Of a DNA stretch of 64,000 nt, positions 32,273-40,838 are shown in pieces (within the stretch, counting starts at the first letter, position 1; the number at the start of each line of letters is the position of its first letter). The stretch comes from Streptomyces gilvus (lineage in GTDB: Bacteria; Actinomycetota; Actinomycetes; Streptomycetales; Streptomycetaceae): contig NZ_JAKWBE010000005.1 in assembly GCF_022513565.1 (NCBI RefSeq), forward strand, positions 62,001 through 126,000. The letters run 5' to 3'. A model generated the notes under the pieces. That model did not search any database and had not been told where the DNA came from. It saw only the letters and a list, made by a program, of their open reading frames with translations. Made by a program: the position numbers and the translations under genes.

Positions 32273-33376
32273 TCAGGACGCCGAACCCCCCGTCGCCGGC
32301 GACTTCTTCGCCGCGGCCGGGATCTCCTTGTCCTGGCGCAAGGCCTGCCACAGCTGCCCGGACTGGGGCTGGGCGGCGACCACGCGGTTCGGGTCCTGGG
32401 TGTCGTAGCGGACCGGGAGCATGATCGTCTCCATCGTGGCGGGGTCGATGCCGTTCATGCTGCGGCTGAACTCGGCGAGCTTGGTGAGGGAGGCGAGCCC
32501 CGAGTCGGTGGTGAGGGACTCGGTGAGACTGTTTGCGATCCTGTACGCCTTGGTGGGGCTGCCGAGCAGGTCCTGCTTCTTGATCTCGGCCAGCAGGGCG
32601 ATCATGAACTTCTGCTGCAGGCCGATGCGGCCCAGGTCGCTGCCGTCACCGATGCCGTGCCGGGTGCGCACGAACTGCAGCGACTGCGTGCCGTCGAGCC
32701 GGTGCGTGCCCTTGGCCAGGTCCAGCCCGCTGGACTTGTCGTGGATGTCCTGGCCGACGGTGACGGTCACCCCGCCGATCGCGTCGACCAGCCCCTTGAA
32801 GCCCGCGAAGTCGATCTCCACGAAGTGGTCCATCCGGACCCCCGACATCTGCTCGACCGTCTTCACCACGCACGCGGGACCGGCCAGCGAGTAGACCGAG
32901 TTGAACATCACACGCTTCGCCGACGGCAGCGTCGAGCCGTTCTTCGCCGTGCACTCGGGACGCGTCACCAGAGTGTCGCGCGGGATGCTCACCGCGACGG
33001 CCTTCCGGCGGCCCTCGGGTATGTGGATCACCAGCGCGGTGTCGGAGCGCGCCCCGGAGACCTTGCCCGTGTTCAGCGACGCGTTGGCGCCTGCCCGCGA
33101 GTCGGAGCCCAGGACCAGGAGGTTCTGACCGGACGTGGGGAGCTTCTCCGGGCGGTCGTCGCCGATCGCCTTCTCCAGGTCGACGCCCTTGATGTTGCCG
33201 TTCAGATCGCTGTACAGCCAGTAGCCGACGCCGCCCGCGGCGAGCACGAGCAGCACCAGCGCGAGCGCGATCCAGCGCCAGACGCGACGGCGCCGGCGCG
33301 GCGGCCTGGCGGCCCGGCGGCCGGACGGTGCGCGGCGCGTTCCCTGGGAGCCCGTCTCCGTCAGGGCGTGCGTCAT
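32273..33376 (-). CDS. LytR-CpsA-Psr (LCP) family glycopolymer ligase
   Basis: A 367-residue membrane-anchored enzyme: a short Arg-rich cytosolic tail, one membrane helix (about residues 30-55), then the extracellular LCP domain (NLLVLGSDSRAG, DTALVIHIPEGR, VSIPRDTLV, then HFVEIDFAGFKGLVDAIGGV and LDGTQSLQFVRTRHG). The Asp and Arg residues that hold the polyprenyl pyrophosphate are present. LCP proteins transfer wall teichoic acids or other glycans from lipid carriers to peptidoglycan. The ATG at 33376 is preferred (GGAGAGAGGA upstream). It is divergent from the Stealth operon and probably attaches the polymer that operon makes. Confidence 0.9.
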   Translation of the reverse strand: MTHALTETGSQGTRRAPSGRRAARPPRRRRRVWRWIALALVLLVLAAGGVGYWLYSDLNGNIKGVDLEKAIGDDRPEKLPTSGQNLLVLGSDSRAGANASLNTGKVSGARSDTALVIHIPEGRRKAVAVSIPRDTLVTRPECTAKNGSTLPSAKRVMFNSVYSLAGPACVVKTVEQMSGVRMDHFVEIDFAGFKGLVDAIGGVTVTVGQDIHDKSSGLDLAKGTHRLDGTQSLQFVRTRHGIGDGSDLGRIGLQQKFMIALLAEIKKQDLLGSPTKAYRIANSLTESLTTDSGLASLTKLAEFSRSMNGIDPATMETIMLPVRYDTQDPNRVVAAQPQSGQLWQALRQDKEIPAAAKKSPATGGSAS

Positions 33377-33524
33377 GTGCGTCGGTCCTCTCTCCTCGAC
33401 CAGGTGGCTCGGGGCACGAGTGGGGGGAGAGGCCGGGCCCGTCTGCGGCGGCGGACGGTCGTCCACCGGTCGTCAGACGTTCAACGTGACGTAAGGGTTG
33501 TATGTGTTTTCTGTCATTTCTGAC

Positions 33525-33559
33525 TGCTGTTGACAGCAGTGTGAGCGCTTGCTGATGAT
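33525..33559 (+). promoter_or_regulatory. Promoter with palindrome before the Stealth operon
   Basis: TTGACA (33531-33536), 17 bp, GATGAT (33554-33559) is a plausible housekeeping promoter. The -35 is embedded in the perfect inverted repeat CTGCTG-TTGA-CAGCAG (33525-33540), a possible operator. A second -10-like TAATAT lies at 33580-33585. Confidence 0.45.
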
Positions 33560-33590
33560 GTGCCGGTCCTGTGAAGGTTTAATATTCGGT

Positions 33591-35312
33591 ATGAACCGCG
33601 GGCGGCGATTTGCCGTTGTCTTACGTGGTCGCAAAGGGGGCCGTGCTGATGCGTGCGTCAGCCCGTGGGGGGCGAGCGACGTGACGACCGTATCCGAGCA
33701 TGCTCTGCGGCACGGGGCGGGCAGCGCGGGAGGCCAGGCCTCGCAAGGCGCCCCCGCTCGCCGGCCCGCCGCCCGGACCGGCCCGACCACCGTCACCGCG
33801 GAGCACGGTGACGTCTACGTCGAGCCCGGCCTGACCCCGCTGTCGGCCCGCGAGGCCAACCGCTCCGCTCTCACCGCCCTGCTCGACTCGGCCGGCGTCC
33901 CTCACTTCGCCGTCCGCGGCACCGTCGATCACGGCACGGTCGTCGCCGTCGCCGAGGAGGACCGCGAGCGGGTGCTGGGCGTGGTGTTCCGCGGACTCGG
34001 CCAGTACCCGGGGCACCTCAGCGTGATCGACCCCGACGCGCCCCGCCCGCCCAAGCCGGTCTCCACCCGCGACCCGAAGGCCTGGCGCGAGGTCTCCGCC
34101 GCCCGGATCCTGCAGATCAGCTGGTACCGCACCGACCCGGGCCGGCATCTGCTGCTCGGCCACGAGTACGGCTGCGCGATCGAGTTCTGGCAGCGCGACG
34201 GCACGTATCTCGTCGCCCCGCGCGCCAACCGCGCCACCTGGGCCGTCGCCGCCGACGGCCAGAACGTGCTCGGCTCCGCCCGGCTGTTCAGCCGATTCGT
34301 CTCGGACTGGACCCCGCGCCACCTCGCGCCCGCGCTCGCCACCCGCCCCGAGTTCCTGGTGAACTGCGCCGACGACATCGCTTTCCCCGTCGACGCCGTC
34401 TACACGTGGGTCGACGGCAACGACCCGGCCTGGAAGCAGCGCAAGGCCCAGGCCAAGGGCGAGGTCTACCACGCCGAGTCGGCCAGCGACGCCCGCTTCA
34501 TCAGCCGCGACGAACTGCGCTACTCGGTGCGCTCGCTGCACCTGTTCGCGCCCTGGATCCGCAACGTCTACGTCGTCACCGACGACCAGGTCCCGGACTG
34601 GCTGCGCGAGGACGTGCCCGGGCTGCGCATCGCCACCCACCGCGAGATATTCCGCGACCGCTCCGTGCTGCCGGTGTTCAACTCGCACGCGATCGAGTCG
34701 CAGCTGCACCACATCGAGGGCCTGGCCGAGCACTTCCTGTACTTCAACGACGACATGTTCATGGGCCGCCCGGTGGCCCCGCACGCCTTCTTCACGCCCA
34801 GCGGCACCGCCCGCTACTTCCCCTCGCGCAACCGCATCCCGCAGGGCCCGGTCGTCGAGACCGACACCCCCGTGGACGCGGCGTGCAAGAACAACCGGGC
34901 TTTGCTGCTGGAACGTTTCGGCAGAGTGATCACCCAGCCGATGGAGCACATCCCGTACGCGATCCGTCGCAGCGCGATGGAGGAGGCCGAGCGGGACTTC
35001 CCCGAGGCCTGGGCGCGCACGGCGGCCAGCAGGTTCCGCGCGATGACCGACCTGTCGCCGACCTCGTCGTTCGCGCTGTACTACGCGGCGCTGACCGGCC
35101 GGGGACAACCGGGCTCGATGCCCTTCACCTACCTCCAGCTCGCCGTGCCGGACCTCGCGGACCGACTGAAACGGCTGCTGGACGGCCGTGACCAGGACAC
35201 CTTCTGTCTCAACGACGCCTTCTCGACACCCGAGGACATCGAGGCGCAGCAGGAGTTGCTGGACGGCTTCCTCAACGCCTACTTCCCCACCCCAAGCCCC
35301 CACGAGCGATGA
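33591..35312 (+). CDS. Stealth-family sugar-phosphate transferase 1
   Basis: A 573-residue Stealth protein. The four conserved regions occur in order: CR1 PVDAVYTWVDGNDPAW (about 265), CR2 FISRDELRYSVRSLHLFAPW through FNSHAIESQLHHIEGL and YFNDDMF (about 300-390), CR3 with CKNNRALL, and CR4 DTFCLNDAFS. Stealth enzymes move hexose-1-phosphate onto sugars to build phosphodiester-linked glycans (bacterial capsules; the relative GlcNAc-1-phosphotransferase acts in lysosomal targeting). The start is uncertain: ATG 33591 or GTG 33681. It is first in a five-gene operon. Confidence 0.88.
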   Translation: MNRGRRFAVVLRGRKGGRADACVSPWGASDVTTVSEHALRHGAGSAGGQASQGAPARRPAARTGPTTVTAEHGDVYVEPGLTPLSAREANRSALTALLDSAGVPHFAVRGTVDHGTVVAVAEEDRERVLGVVFRGLGQYPGHLSVIDPDAPRPPKPVSTRDPKAWREVSAARILQISWYRTDPGRHLLLGHEYGCAIEFWQRDGTYLVAPRANRATWAVAADGQNVLGSARLFSRFVSDWTPRHLAPALATRPEFLVNCADDIAFPVDAVYTWVDGNDPAWKQRKAQAKGEVYHAESASDARFISRDELRYSVRSLHLFAPWIRNVYVVTDDQVPDWLREDVPGLRIATHREIFRDRSVLPVFNSHAIESQLHHIEGLAEHFLYFNDDMFMGRPVAPHAFFTPSGTARYFPSRNRIPQGPVVETDTPVDAACKNNRALLLERFGRVITQPMEHIPYAIRRSAMEEAERDFPEAWARTAASRFRAMTDLSPTSSFALYYAALTGRGQPGSMPFTYLQLAVPDLADRLKRLLDGRDQDTFCLNDAFSTPEDIEAQQELLDGFLNAYFPTPSPHER

Positions 35313-35327
35313 AACGGAGTTCATGAC

Positions 35328-36953
35328 GTGCCGGACCCGACGTCCATGAGCTCCGCGGCCAACGTCTACAAACGCCTCGTCCCCCAGCCCGTACGCTCCG
35401 CCGCCGCGACCACGGTCCCCGTGCGCGTACGCCGCAAGGTCAAGCGCCGCCTGGCCCGGACGCTCAGCCGCCGCGAGGCCCGGCTGCACCGGCGTGCCCT
35501 GCGCCGGGTGCGCCGGGCGGAGCTGGGGCGCTCCGAGCGCCGTACCCAGGCACCCGACGGCAGGGTCGGCCATGTCCACACCGGCCTCACCCCCGACCTG
35601 GCCCGCCACCTCGACCACGACCTGGTCACCCAGGCCCTGGACACCGCCGAGATCCCCTGGTTCGCGGTGCCGGCCCTCGACGACCGCCGGATCTGCCTGG
35701 CCGTCGACCAGCGGGACAAGGGCGCCGTACGCCGCGTCCTGCGCGCCTTGCTGGAGGAACACACGGGATACGTCGTCTCCGTCTCGCCCGCCCAGAAGGA
35801 CATCCAGGACGTCCCGGGCAGCCATGTGAAGGCGTGGAAGCACTACGGCAAGGCCAAGGTGATCCGGCTGACCTGGCTGCGCACCGAGCCCACCGAGAGC
35901 CTCTGGGTGGGGGAGGACCAGGGCATCGAGATCGAGTTCTGGGCCACCAACACCGACCTGCCCACCGAGCGGCTGATCGGCCCGCGCCCCAACCGCGTCC
36001 AGCGCGCGGTGCCCAGCGACGCACCCGGCATCGAGATCGGCCTGGACCGGCTGTCCGGCTACTGCGACACCGACGGCGACCTGGTGCCGACGATCACGCT
36101 GGAGAACTTCGACGTCGTACGGCTGGAGGAGATCACCTTCCCCGTCGACGCGGTCCTGCTCTGGCAGCACCCCACCCCGTGGGGCGAGGAGCTGCTGCGG
36201 GCCGCGCTGCGCTCCCTGCACCAGTACGCGCCCTGGGTGGACGTCGTCCATGTGGTCGCCGAGGCGGAGCCGCCGGCCTGGCTGAAGGCCGACGACCGGC
36301 TCACCGTGGTCCGCGCCCGGCCCGGCTCCGAGTGGCATCTGCACCAACTGCCGGACGTCGCCGAGCAGTTCCTGCTGCTGCGCCCCGGCGCTCTGCTCGG
36401 CCGGCCGGTCCGCCCCTTCGACTACTTCACCCCGAACGGCGCGAGCCGCCCCCGGCGCGGCCCCTGGAACGCCCAGGAGTCCTTCGCCCCGTGGACCCGC
36501 GCCGCCTACTCGGCCACCGGCCGGGTCGCCGCCCACGGCTACGCGCACGGCCCGCAGCCGCACCGCGCCGAGACGCTCGCCCGCCTGGCCGCGACCGGCG
36601 CCGCCCCGGTGCCCAGCGACGACATCCAGCGGCTGCCCGCCGTACCGGGGACGCACCCGCTGGACGGCGTGGTCCACCACCTCGGCCACAGCGCGGGCCT
36701 CGCCGACCCCTCCGGCGAGGCCTCCGTGGCGCTGCACGCGGCGCTGCCCGGCATCGCCACCCACCTGGAGCGGCTCCTGGTCCGCCGGGACACCCAGCAG
36801 ATCCAGCTGTTCGGCCTCGGCACCGACGAGGCGCGCGCCCGCGGCGGCACCGGGGCCGTGGTGCGCTTCCTGCACCGCTACTTCCCCGTCCCGAGCCCCT
36901 TCGAGAGCGACCGGAGCGGCGACCGACGCGACGAGGCGGTCCGGCAGCCGTGA
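35328..36953 (+). CDS. Degenerate Stealth-family paralogue 2
   Basis: A 541-residue protein clearly aligned with its neighbours over the N-terminal half (HVHTGLTPDLARHL, RQLRAL-type helices, WLRTEPTESLWVGEDQGIEIEFW) and at the C-terminal FLHRYFPVPSPFE. The catalytic signatures are gone: YTWVDG is replaced by VLLWQHPTPWG, FNSHAIES by HLHQLPDVAEQF, YFNDDMF by LLLRPGALLG, and the CR3 KNN motif is absent. It therefore looks like a pseudo-enzyme kept as a full-length frame with normal codon bias, perhaps a regulatory or scaffold partner of paralogues 1 and 3. The GTG at 35328 has GGAG 9 nt upstream. Confidence 0.8.
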   Translation: MPDPTSMSSAANVYKRLVPQPVRSAAATTVPVRVRRKVKRRLARTLSRREARLHRRALRRVRRAELGRSERRTQAPDGRVGHVHTGLTPDLARHLDHDLVTQALDTAEIPWFAVPALDDRRICLAVDQRDKGAVRRVLRALLEEHTGYVVSVSPAQKDIQDVPGSHVKAWKHYGKAKVIRLTWLRTEPTESLWVGEDQGIEIEFWATNTDLPTERLIGPRPNRVQRAVPSDAPGIEIGLDRLSGYCDTDGDLVPTITLENFDVVRLEEITFPVDAVLLWQHPTPWGEELLRAALRSLHQYAPWVDVVHVVAEAEPPAWLKADDRLTVVRARPGSEWHLHQLPDVAEQFLLLRPGALLGRPVRPFDYFTPNGASRPRRGPWNAQESFAPWTRAAYSATGRVAAHGYAHGPQPHRAETLARLAATGAAPVPSDDIQRLPAVPGTHPLDGVVHHLGHSAGLADPSGEASVALHAALPGIATHLERLLVRRDTQQIQLFGLGTDEARARGGTGAVVRFLHRYFPVPSPFESDRSGDRRDEAVRQP

Positions 36954-38713
36954 GCATGGGCAACCCCGAGGCGTCCGCCGCGGTCGGCGCGTACCGCACG
37001 CTGGTTCCCGCCGGCCTCAGACGCCGTATCGCGCGCCGTGTCCCGCCGCGTCTGCGGATGGCGCTCAAGCAGCTGCTGCGCCGGCTGCACACCGTGAACC
37101 TGATCGCCCGTGTCGTCCGCGGTGCCCGCGCCCGCCGCCGCTGGCCGCACCTGTCCGGCGCGGGAGAGCGGCTCACCGCCCTCGCCGGGCACGGCGCGCG
37201 GATCGCGCTGGTACGGCCGACCGTGTCGCCGCTCGGCCTGCGCGAGGCCAACCTCGAACTCGTCGTCACCGCCCTCGAGGAGATCGGCGTCGACTACTTC
37301 GCCGTGCGCGGCGCCTCCGACTTCCGCTCCTGCCTGGCCGTCGCCGAGGCCGACCGCGAGCGGGTGGGCCAGGCGCTGGAGCGGTGCGCCGAGCGCAGCC
37401 CCGTGCATCTGCGGGCCTGCCGGGGCGAGTCCCCGCAGGGCCGCACCGTGCTGGCCGGCTCCCGGGCCGGCCGGCACCTGGCCCGGGAGGCGGACGTGCT
37501 GCGCGTCGGCATGGTGTGGAGCGACCCGGCCGGCTCCCTGGTGCTCGGCCTGGAGCACGGCTGCGACATCGAGTTCTGGCGACCCGAGGACGGCCGCCTG
37601 CTCGCCCCGCGCCCCAACCGCGTCACCGAGGACGTCGCCCCCGACGAGCCCCGGGTCACCGTGCCCGTCAGCCGGCTCACCGGCTTCGCCGCCCTGCACA
37701 CCCGCCGCACCCGCTCGGTGCGCACCATCGGGCCCTGCGCCGACGCGCTGCCCGAGGACGTGCGCTTCCCCGTCGACGTCGTCTACACCTGGGTCGACGG
37801 CAGCGACCTCGCGTGGCAGCGGCGGCGCGGCGCGTACGGCGACCACGGCTACCACACCGAGTCCGCGAACGCCGCCCGCTACATCAGCCGCGACGAACTG
37901 CGCTACTCCCTGCGTGCGCTGGAGCAGAACGCCCCCTGGGTGCGCCACGTCTACGTGGTGACGGACCGTCAGCGCCCGGCCTGGCTGAACGACGGCCACC
38001 CGCGCCTCACGGTCGTCGACCACTCGGAGATCTTCGACGACCCGGCCGCGCTGCCCACCTTCAACTCGCACGCCATCGAGAGCCGGCTGCACCACATCAA
38101 GGGACTGTCCGAGCACTTCCTCTACTTCAACGACGACATGTTCCTCGGCAGCCCCGTCACCCCGCAGGACTTCTTCCTCTCCAACGGCATGACCCGCACC
38201 TTCTTCTCGCCCTCCCAGGTGCCCCGGTGGGACCTGACCCCCGTGGACCGCCCGGTCGACGCGGCCGGCAAGAACAACCGGCGCCTGCTGCAGGACCACT
38301 TCGGCACCGCCATCGTGCAGAAGCTGCGGCACGCCCCCTACGCGCTGCGGCGCAGCGTCCTCGCGGAGATCGAGCACGAGTTCGCCGAGGAGCACCGCGC
38401 CACGTCGCACAGCCGCTTCCGCAGCGCCACCGACATCTCCATCCCGTCCTCGCTGTACCACTACTACGCCTACTTCACCGGCCGCGCCGTGCCCTCCAAC
38501 ATCAGCTTCGCCTACCTCGACCTCGCCAAGCCGGAGATCCAGCGCCGCCTCGGCATCCTGCTGGCGCGCCGCGACCGGCAGGCGTTCTGCATCAACGACA
38601 CGCTCTCCGACGGCCACGACGTGGACCGCCAGACGCAGATGCTCAAGACCTTCCTGCGCGCCTACTACCCGGTGCCCAGTCCCTTCGAGCGCAAGGAGGG
38701 CGAGGTCCGGTGA
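36950..38713 (+). CDS. Stealth-family sugar-phosphate transferase 3
   Basis: A 587-residue intact Stealth protein: CR1 PVDVVYTWVDGSDLAW, CR2 YISRDELRYSLRALEQNAPW, FNSHAIESRLHHIKGL and YFNDDMFLGSP, CR3 AAGKNNRRLLQDHFG, CR4 AFCINDTLSDG. The N-terminal 100 residues are basic and amphipathic. It is closely similar to paralogue 1. The GTG at 36950 overlaps the upstream stop; the ATG at 36956 is an alternative. It likely builds the same phosphoglycan as paralogue 1 with a different acceptor or position. Confidence 0.88.
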   Translation: MSMGNPEASAAVGAYRTLVPAGLRRRIARRVPPRLRMALKQLLRRLHTVNLIARVVRGARARRRWPHLSGAGERLTALAGHGARIALVRPTVSPLGLREANLELVVTALEEIGVDYFAVRGASDFRSCLAVAEADRERVGQALERCAERSPVHLRACRGESPQGRTVLAGSRAGRHLAREADVLRVGMVWSDPAGSLVLGLEHGCDIEFWRPEDGRLLAPRPNRVTEDVAPDEPRVTVPVSRLTGFAALHTRRTRSVRTIGPCADALPEDVRFPVDVVYTWVDGSDLAWQRRRGAYGDHGYHTESANAARYISRDELRYSLRALEQNAPWVRHVYVVTDRQRPAWLNDGHPRLTVVDHSEIFDDPAALPTFNSHAIESRLHHIKGLSEHFLYFNDDMFLGSPVTPQDFFLSNGMTRTFFSPSQVPRWDLTPVDRPVDAAGKNNRRLLQDHFGTAIVQKLRHAPYALRRSVLAEIEHEFAEEHRATSHSRFRSATDISIPSSLYHYYAYFTGRAVPSNISFAYLDLAKPEIQRRLGILLARRDRQAFCINDTLSDGHDVDRQTQMLKTFLRAYYPVPSPFERKEGEVR

Positions 38714-40806
38714 AGATCTCCTTCCTGATCAACAACATCTACGGCATCGGCGGCACCAACCGCACGGTCATCAACCTCGCCGAGGCGCTCTCCGTCCACC
38801 ACGAGGTGGAGATCGTCTCGGTGTTCCGGCGGGCCACCGCCACCAAGTTCGAGATCTCCCCGCGCATCACCGTCCGCGCCCTGGTCGACCTGCGCCCCGG
38901 CTCCGCCGACCGCGGCGCCGCCGGCAGCGGCGAACCCAGCGAAGTGGTGCCGCGCCAGGAGGAGTTCTACGCCCAGTACAGCCGCTTCACCGACGGCCGC
39001 ATCATCCGCGACCTGCAGAAGACCACCGCCGACGTGGTCGTCGGCACCCGCCCCAGCCTCAACCTCTTCGTCGCCGCCCACACCCGCGACGGCGCCCTGC
39101 GCGTGGCCCAGGAGCACATGACACACCTGGCCATCCCGCCCGCGGTGCGCGAGGAGATGGCCCGGGTCTACCCCCGCCTCGACGCGATCACCACGGTCAC
39201 CGAGGCCGACGCCCGCTCCTTCATGGAGAACACGCCGATCCCCGGCATTCCCGTGGTCGGCATCCCCAACAGCGTGCCCGAACCGTCCGTCGAGCCCTCC
39301 GACTGCTCCCGCAAGGTCGTCGTCAGCGCCGGCCGCATGCACCACATCAAGCGCTACGACCTCCTGATCCGCGCCTTCGGCCGGCTCGCCGAGGAGTTCC
39401 CCGACTGGCAGCTGCGCATCTACGGCGACGGCGGCGAGGCCGGCAAGCTGCGCGCCCTGGTCACCGAACTGGGCCTGACCGGGCGGGCGTTGTTCATGGG
39501 CGGCTTCTCCCCCATCGAGTCCGAGTGGGCCAAGGGCTCGATCGCCGCGGTCACCTCCAGCGCCGAGTCCTTCGGCATGACGCTGGTCGAGGCGATGCGC
39601 TGCGGACTTCCGGTGGTCTCCACCGACTGTCCCGTCGGCCCCCGGGAGATCCTGCGCGACGGCGAGGACGGCTTCCTCGTTCCCAACGGCGAAGTGGAGG
39701 GCATCGCCTGGGGCCTGCGCCGTCTCATGGCCGACGAGCCGCTGCGCCGCACCATGGGCGCCGCCGCCCTGCGCAACGCCGCCCGCTACGACCCCGCGGC
39801 CGTCGCCGACCGCTACATGGAGCTCTTCGAGGACGCCGCCCGCCGCCGGGCCGCCGCCGAGCGCGGCTACCGGGCCCCCGCCGGTCCCCGCAGGACGGCC
39901 GGCCGGCAGCTCACCGTGCCCCCGGTCTCCCTCGGCGCGGCCACCGTCGACGTCACCGCCGACGACGCGGGCTTCCTGCGCTTCAGCGCCGACGGGCCCG
40001 AAGAGGGCCGCCGCCGCTGGCAGTTCGTGCTGCGCCACAGGCCCGCCGACGGCGACCGCCGCCCCGACCTGCCCCTGCGCACCTCCCGCAAGGACCTCGA
40101 CAACGGGGGCACCCGCTACACCGCCGTCCTCACCCCGTCCGCCCTCGACGAACTCGGCGACGGCCGCTGGAAGGTGACCATGAGCGCCCCCAAGTCCCCG
40201 CCCGTCCACATGAAGGCCGGTGTCCGCGACACGCGCGCCCTCATCGACGCCCGCGCCCGCCTGGTCGCCCGCCCCCCGACCGGCCCGGTCGGCTGGAACC
40301 TCCCGTACGCCCAGCCCAACGGCCGCCTCATGCTGCGCACCGTGCTGCGCGAGGAGCACGCCGAGTGCACCCGGGTCGAGGTCGCCGACGGCGCCGTCAC
40401 CCTGCGCGGAGTGCTGACCGGCGGACGCCGCATCGAGCCGGGCGCGCTGTTCATCGTCAGCCGCCGCGGCCGCCACAGCCGTACCTTCTCCGTGCCCGTG
40501 GAGGTTCTCGGCCGTCAGGCGTTCCGCGCCGAGGCACCGCTGCGCCATGTCGTCGACCACCGCCTCGAGCGCTGGGAGGACTGGGACTGGTGGCTGCAGC
40601 CCGACCCGTTCGACCGCCGCAAGGTGCGCGTCTGCCACCTGCTGGAGGACTTCCCCGACGTCAAGGGCGCCTACGTCTACCCGTCCGTCCCGCTGGTCGG
40701 CCAGGAGGCCTCGCCGTACGCGGTGGTCCACCCGGCCCGCCCGGTGTGGGTGCGGCCCTACTGCTCCGCCTCGGGCGCCATGGCCATGAACGTGGTCGAC
40801 CGATGA
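38710..40806 (+). CDS. GT4-type glycosyltransferase with a large unknown C-terminal half
   Basis: A 698-residue protein. Residues 1-385 form a GT-B, GT4-family retaining glycosyltransferase: GIGGTNRTVINLAEAL at the acceptor side, SAGRMHHIKRYDLLIRAF, and the donor signature ESFGMTLVEAMRCGLPVVSTD with both glutamates. Residues about 400-698 are beta-rich, without a family I recognise; they contain WKVTMSAPKSPPVHMK and end in MNVVDR. The extension resembles beta-sandwich extensions of teichoic-acid-type polymerases in general look only. The GTG at 38710 overlaps the Stealth 3 stop, so translation is coupled. Confidence 0.85.
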   Translation: MKISFLINNIYGIGGTNRTVINLAEALSVHHEVEIVSVFRRATATKFEISPRITVRALVDLRPGSADRGAAGSGEPSEVVPRQEEFYAQYSRFTDGRIIRDLQKTTADVVVGTRPSLNLFVAAHTRDGALRVAQEHMTHLAIPPAVREEMARVYPRLDAITTVTEADARSFMENTPIPGIPVVGIPNSVPEPSVEPSDCSRKVVVSAGRMHHIKRYDLLIRAFGRLAEEFPDWQLRIYGDGGEAGKLRALVTELGLTGRALFMGGFSPIESEWAKGSIAAVTSSAESFGMTLVEAMRCGLPVVSTDCPVGPREILRDGEDGFLVPNGEVEGIAWGLRRLMADEPLRRTMGAAALRNAARYDPAAVADRYMELFEDAARRRAAAERGYRAPAGPRRTAGRQLTVPPVSLGAATVDVTADDAGFLRFSADGPEEGRRRWQFVLRHRPADGDRRPDLPLRTSRKDLDNGGTRYTAVLTPSALDELGDGRWKVTMSAPKSPPVHMKAGVRDTRALIDARARLVARPPTGPVGWNLPYAQPNGRLMLRTVLREEHAECTRVEVADGAVTLRGVLTGGRRIEPGALFIVSRRGRHSRTFSVPVEVLGRQAFRAEAPLRHVVDHRLERWEDWDWWLQPDPFDRRKVRVCHLLEDFPDVKGAYVYPSVPLVGQEASPYAVVHPARPVWVRPYCSASGAMAMNVVDR

Positions 40807-40838
40807 GCCCGACCGACCCCGACGGCCGAGGAGGGCCG

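Noticed and set aside
33621..36875. 1084-codon antisense frame across two Stealth genes
   Set aside because: It spans two genes on the other strand, has shadow-frame composition and no start signal.
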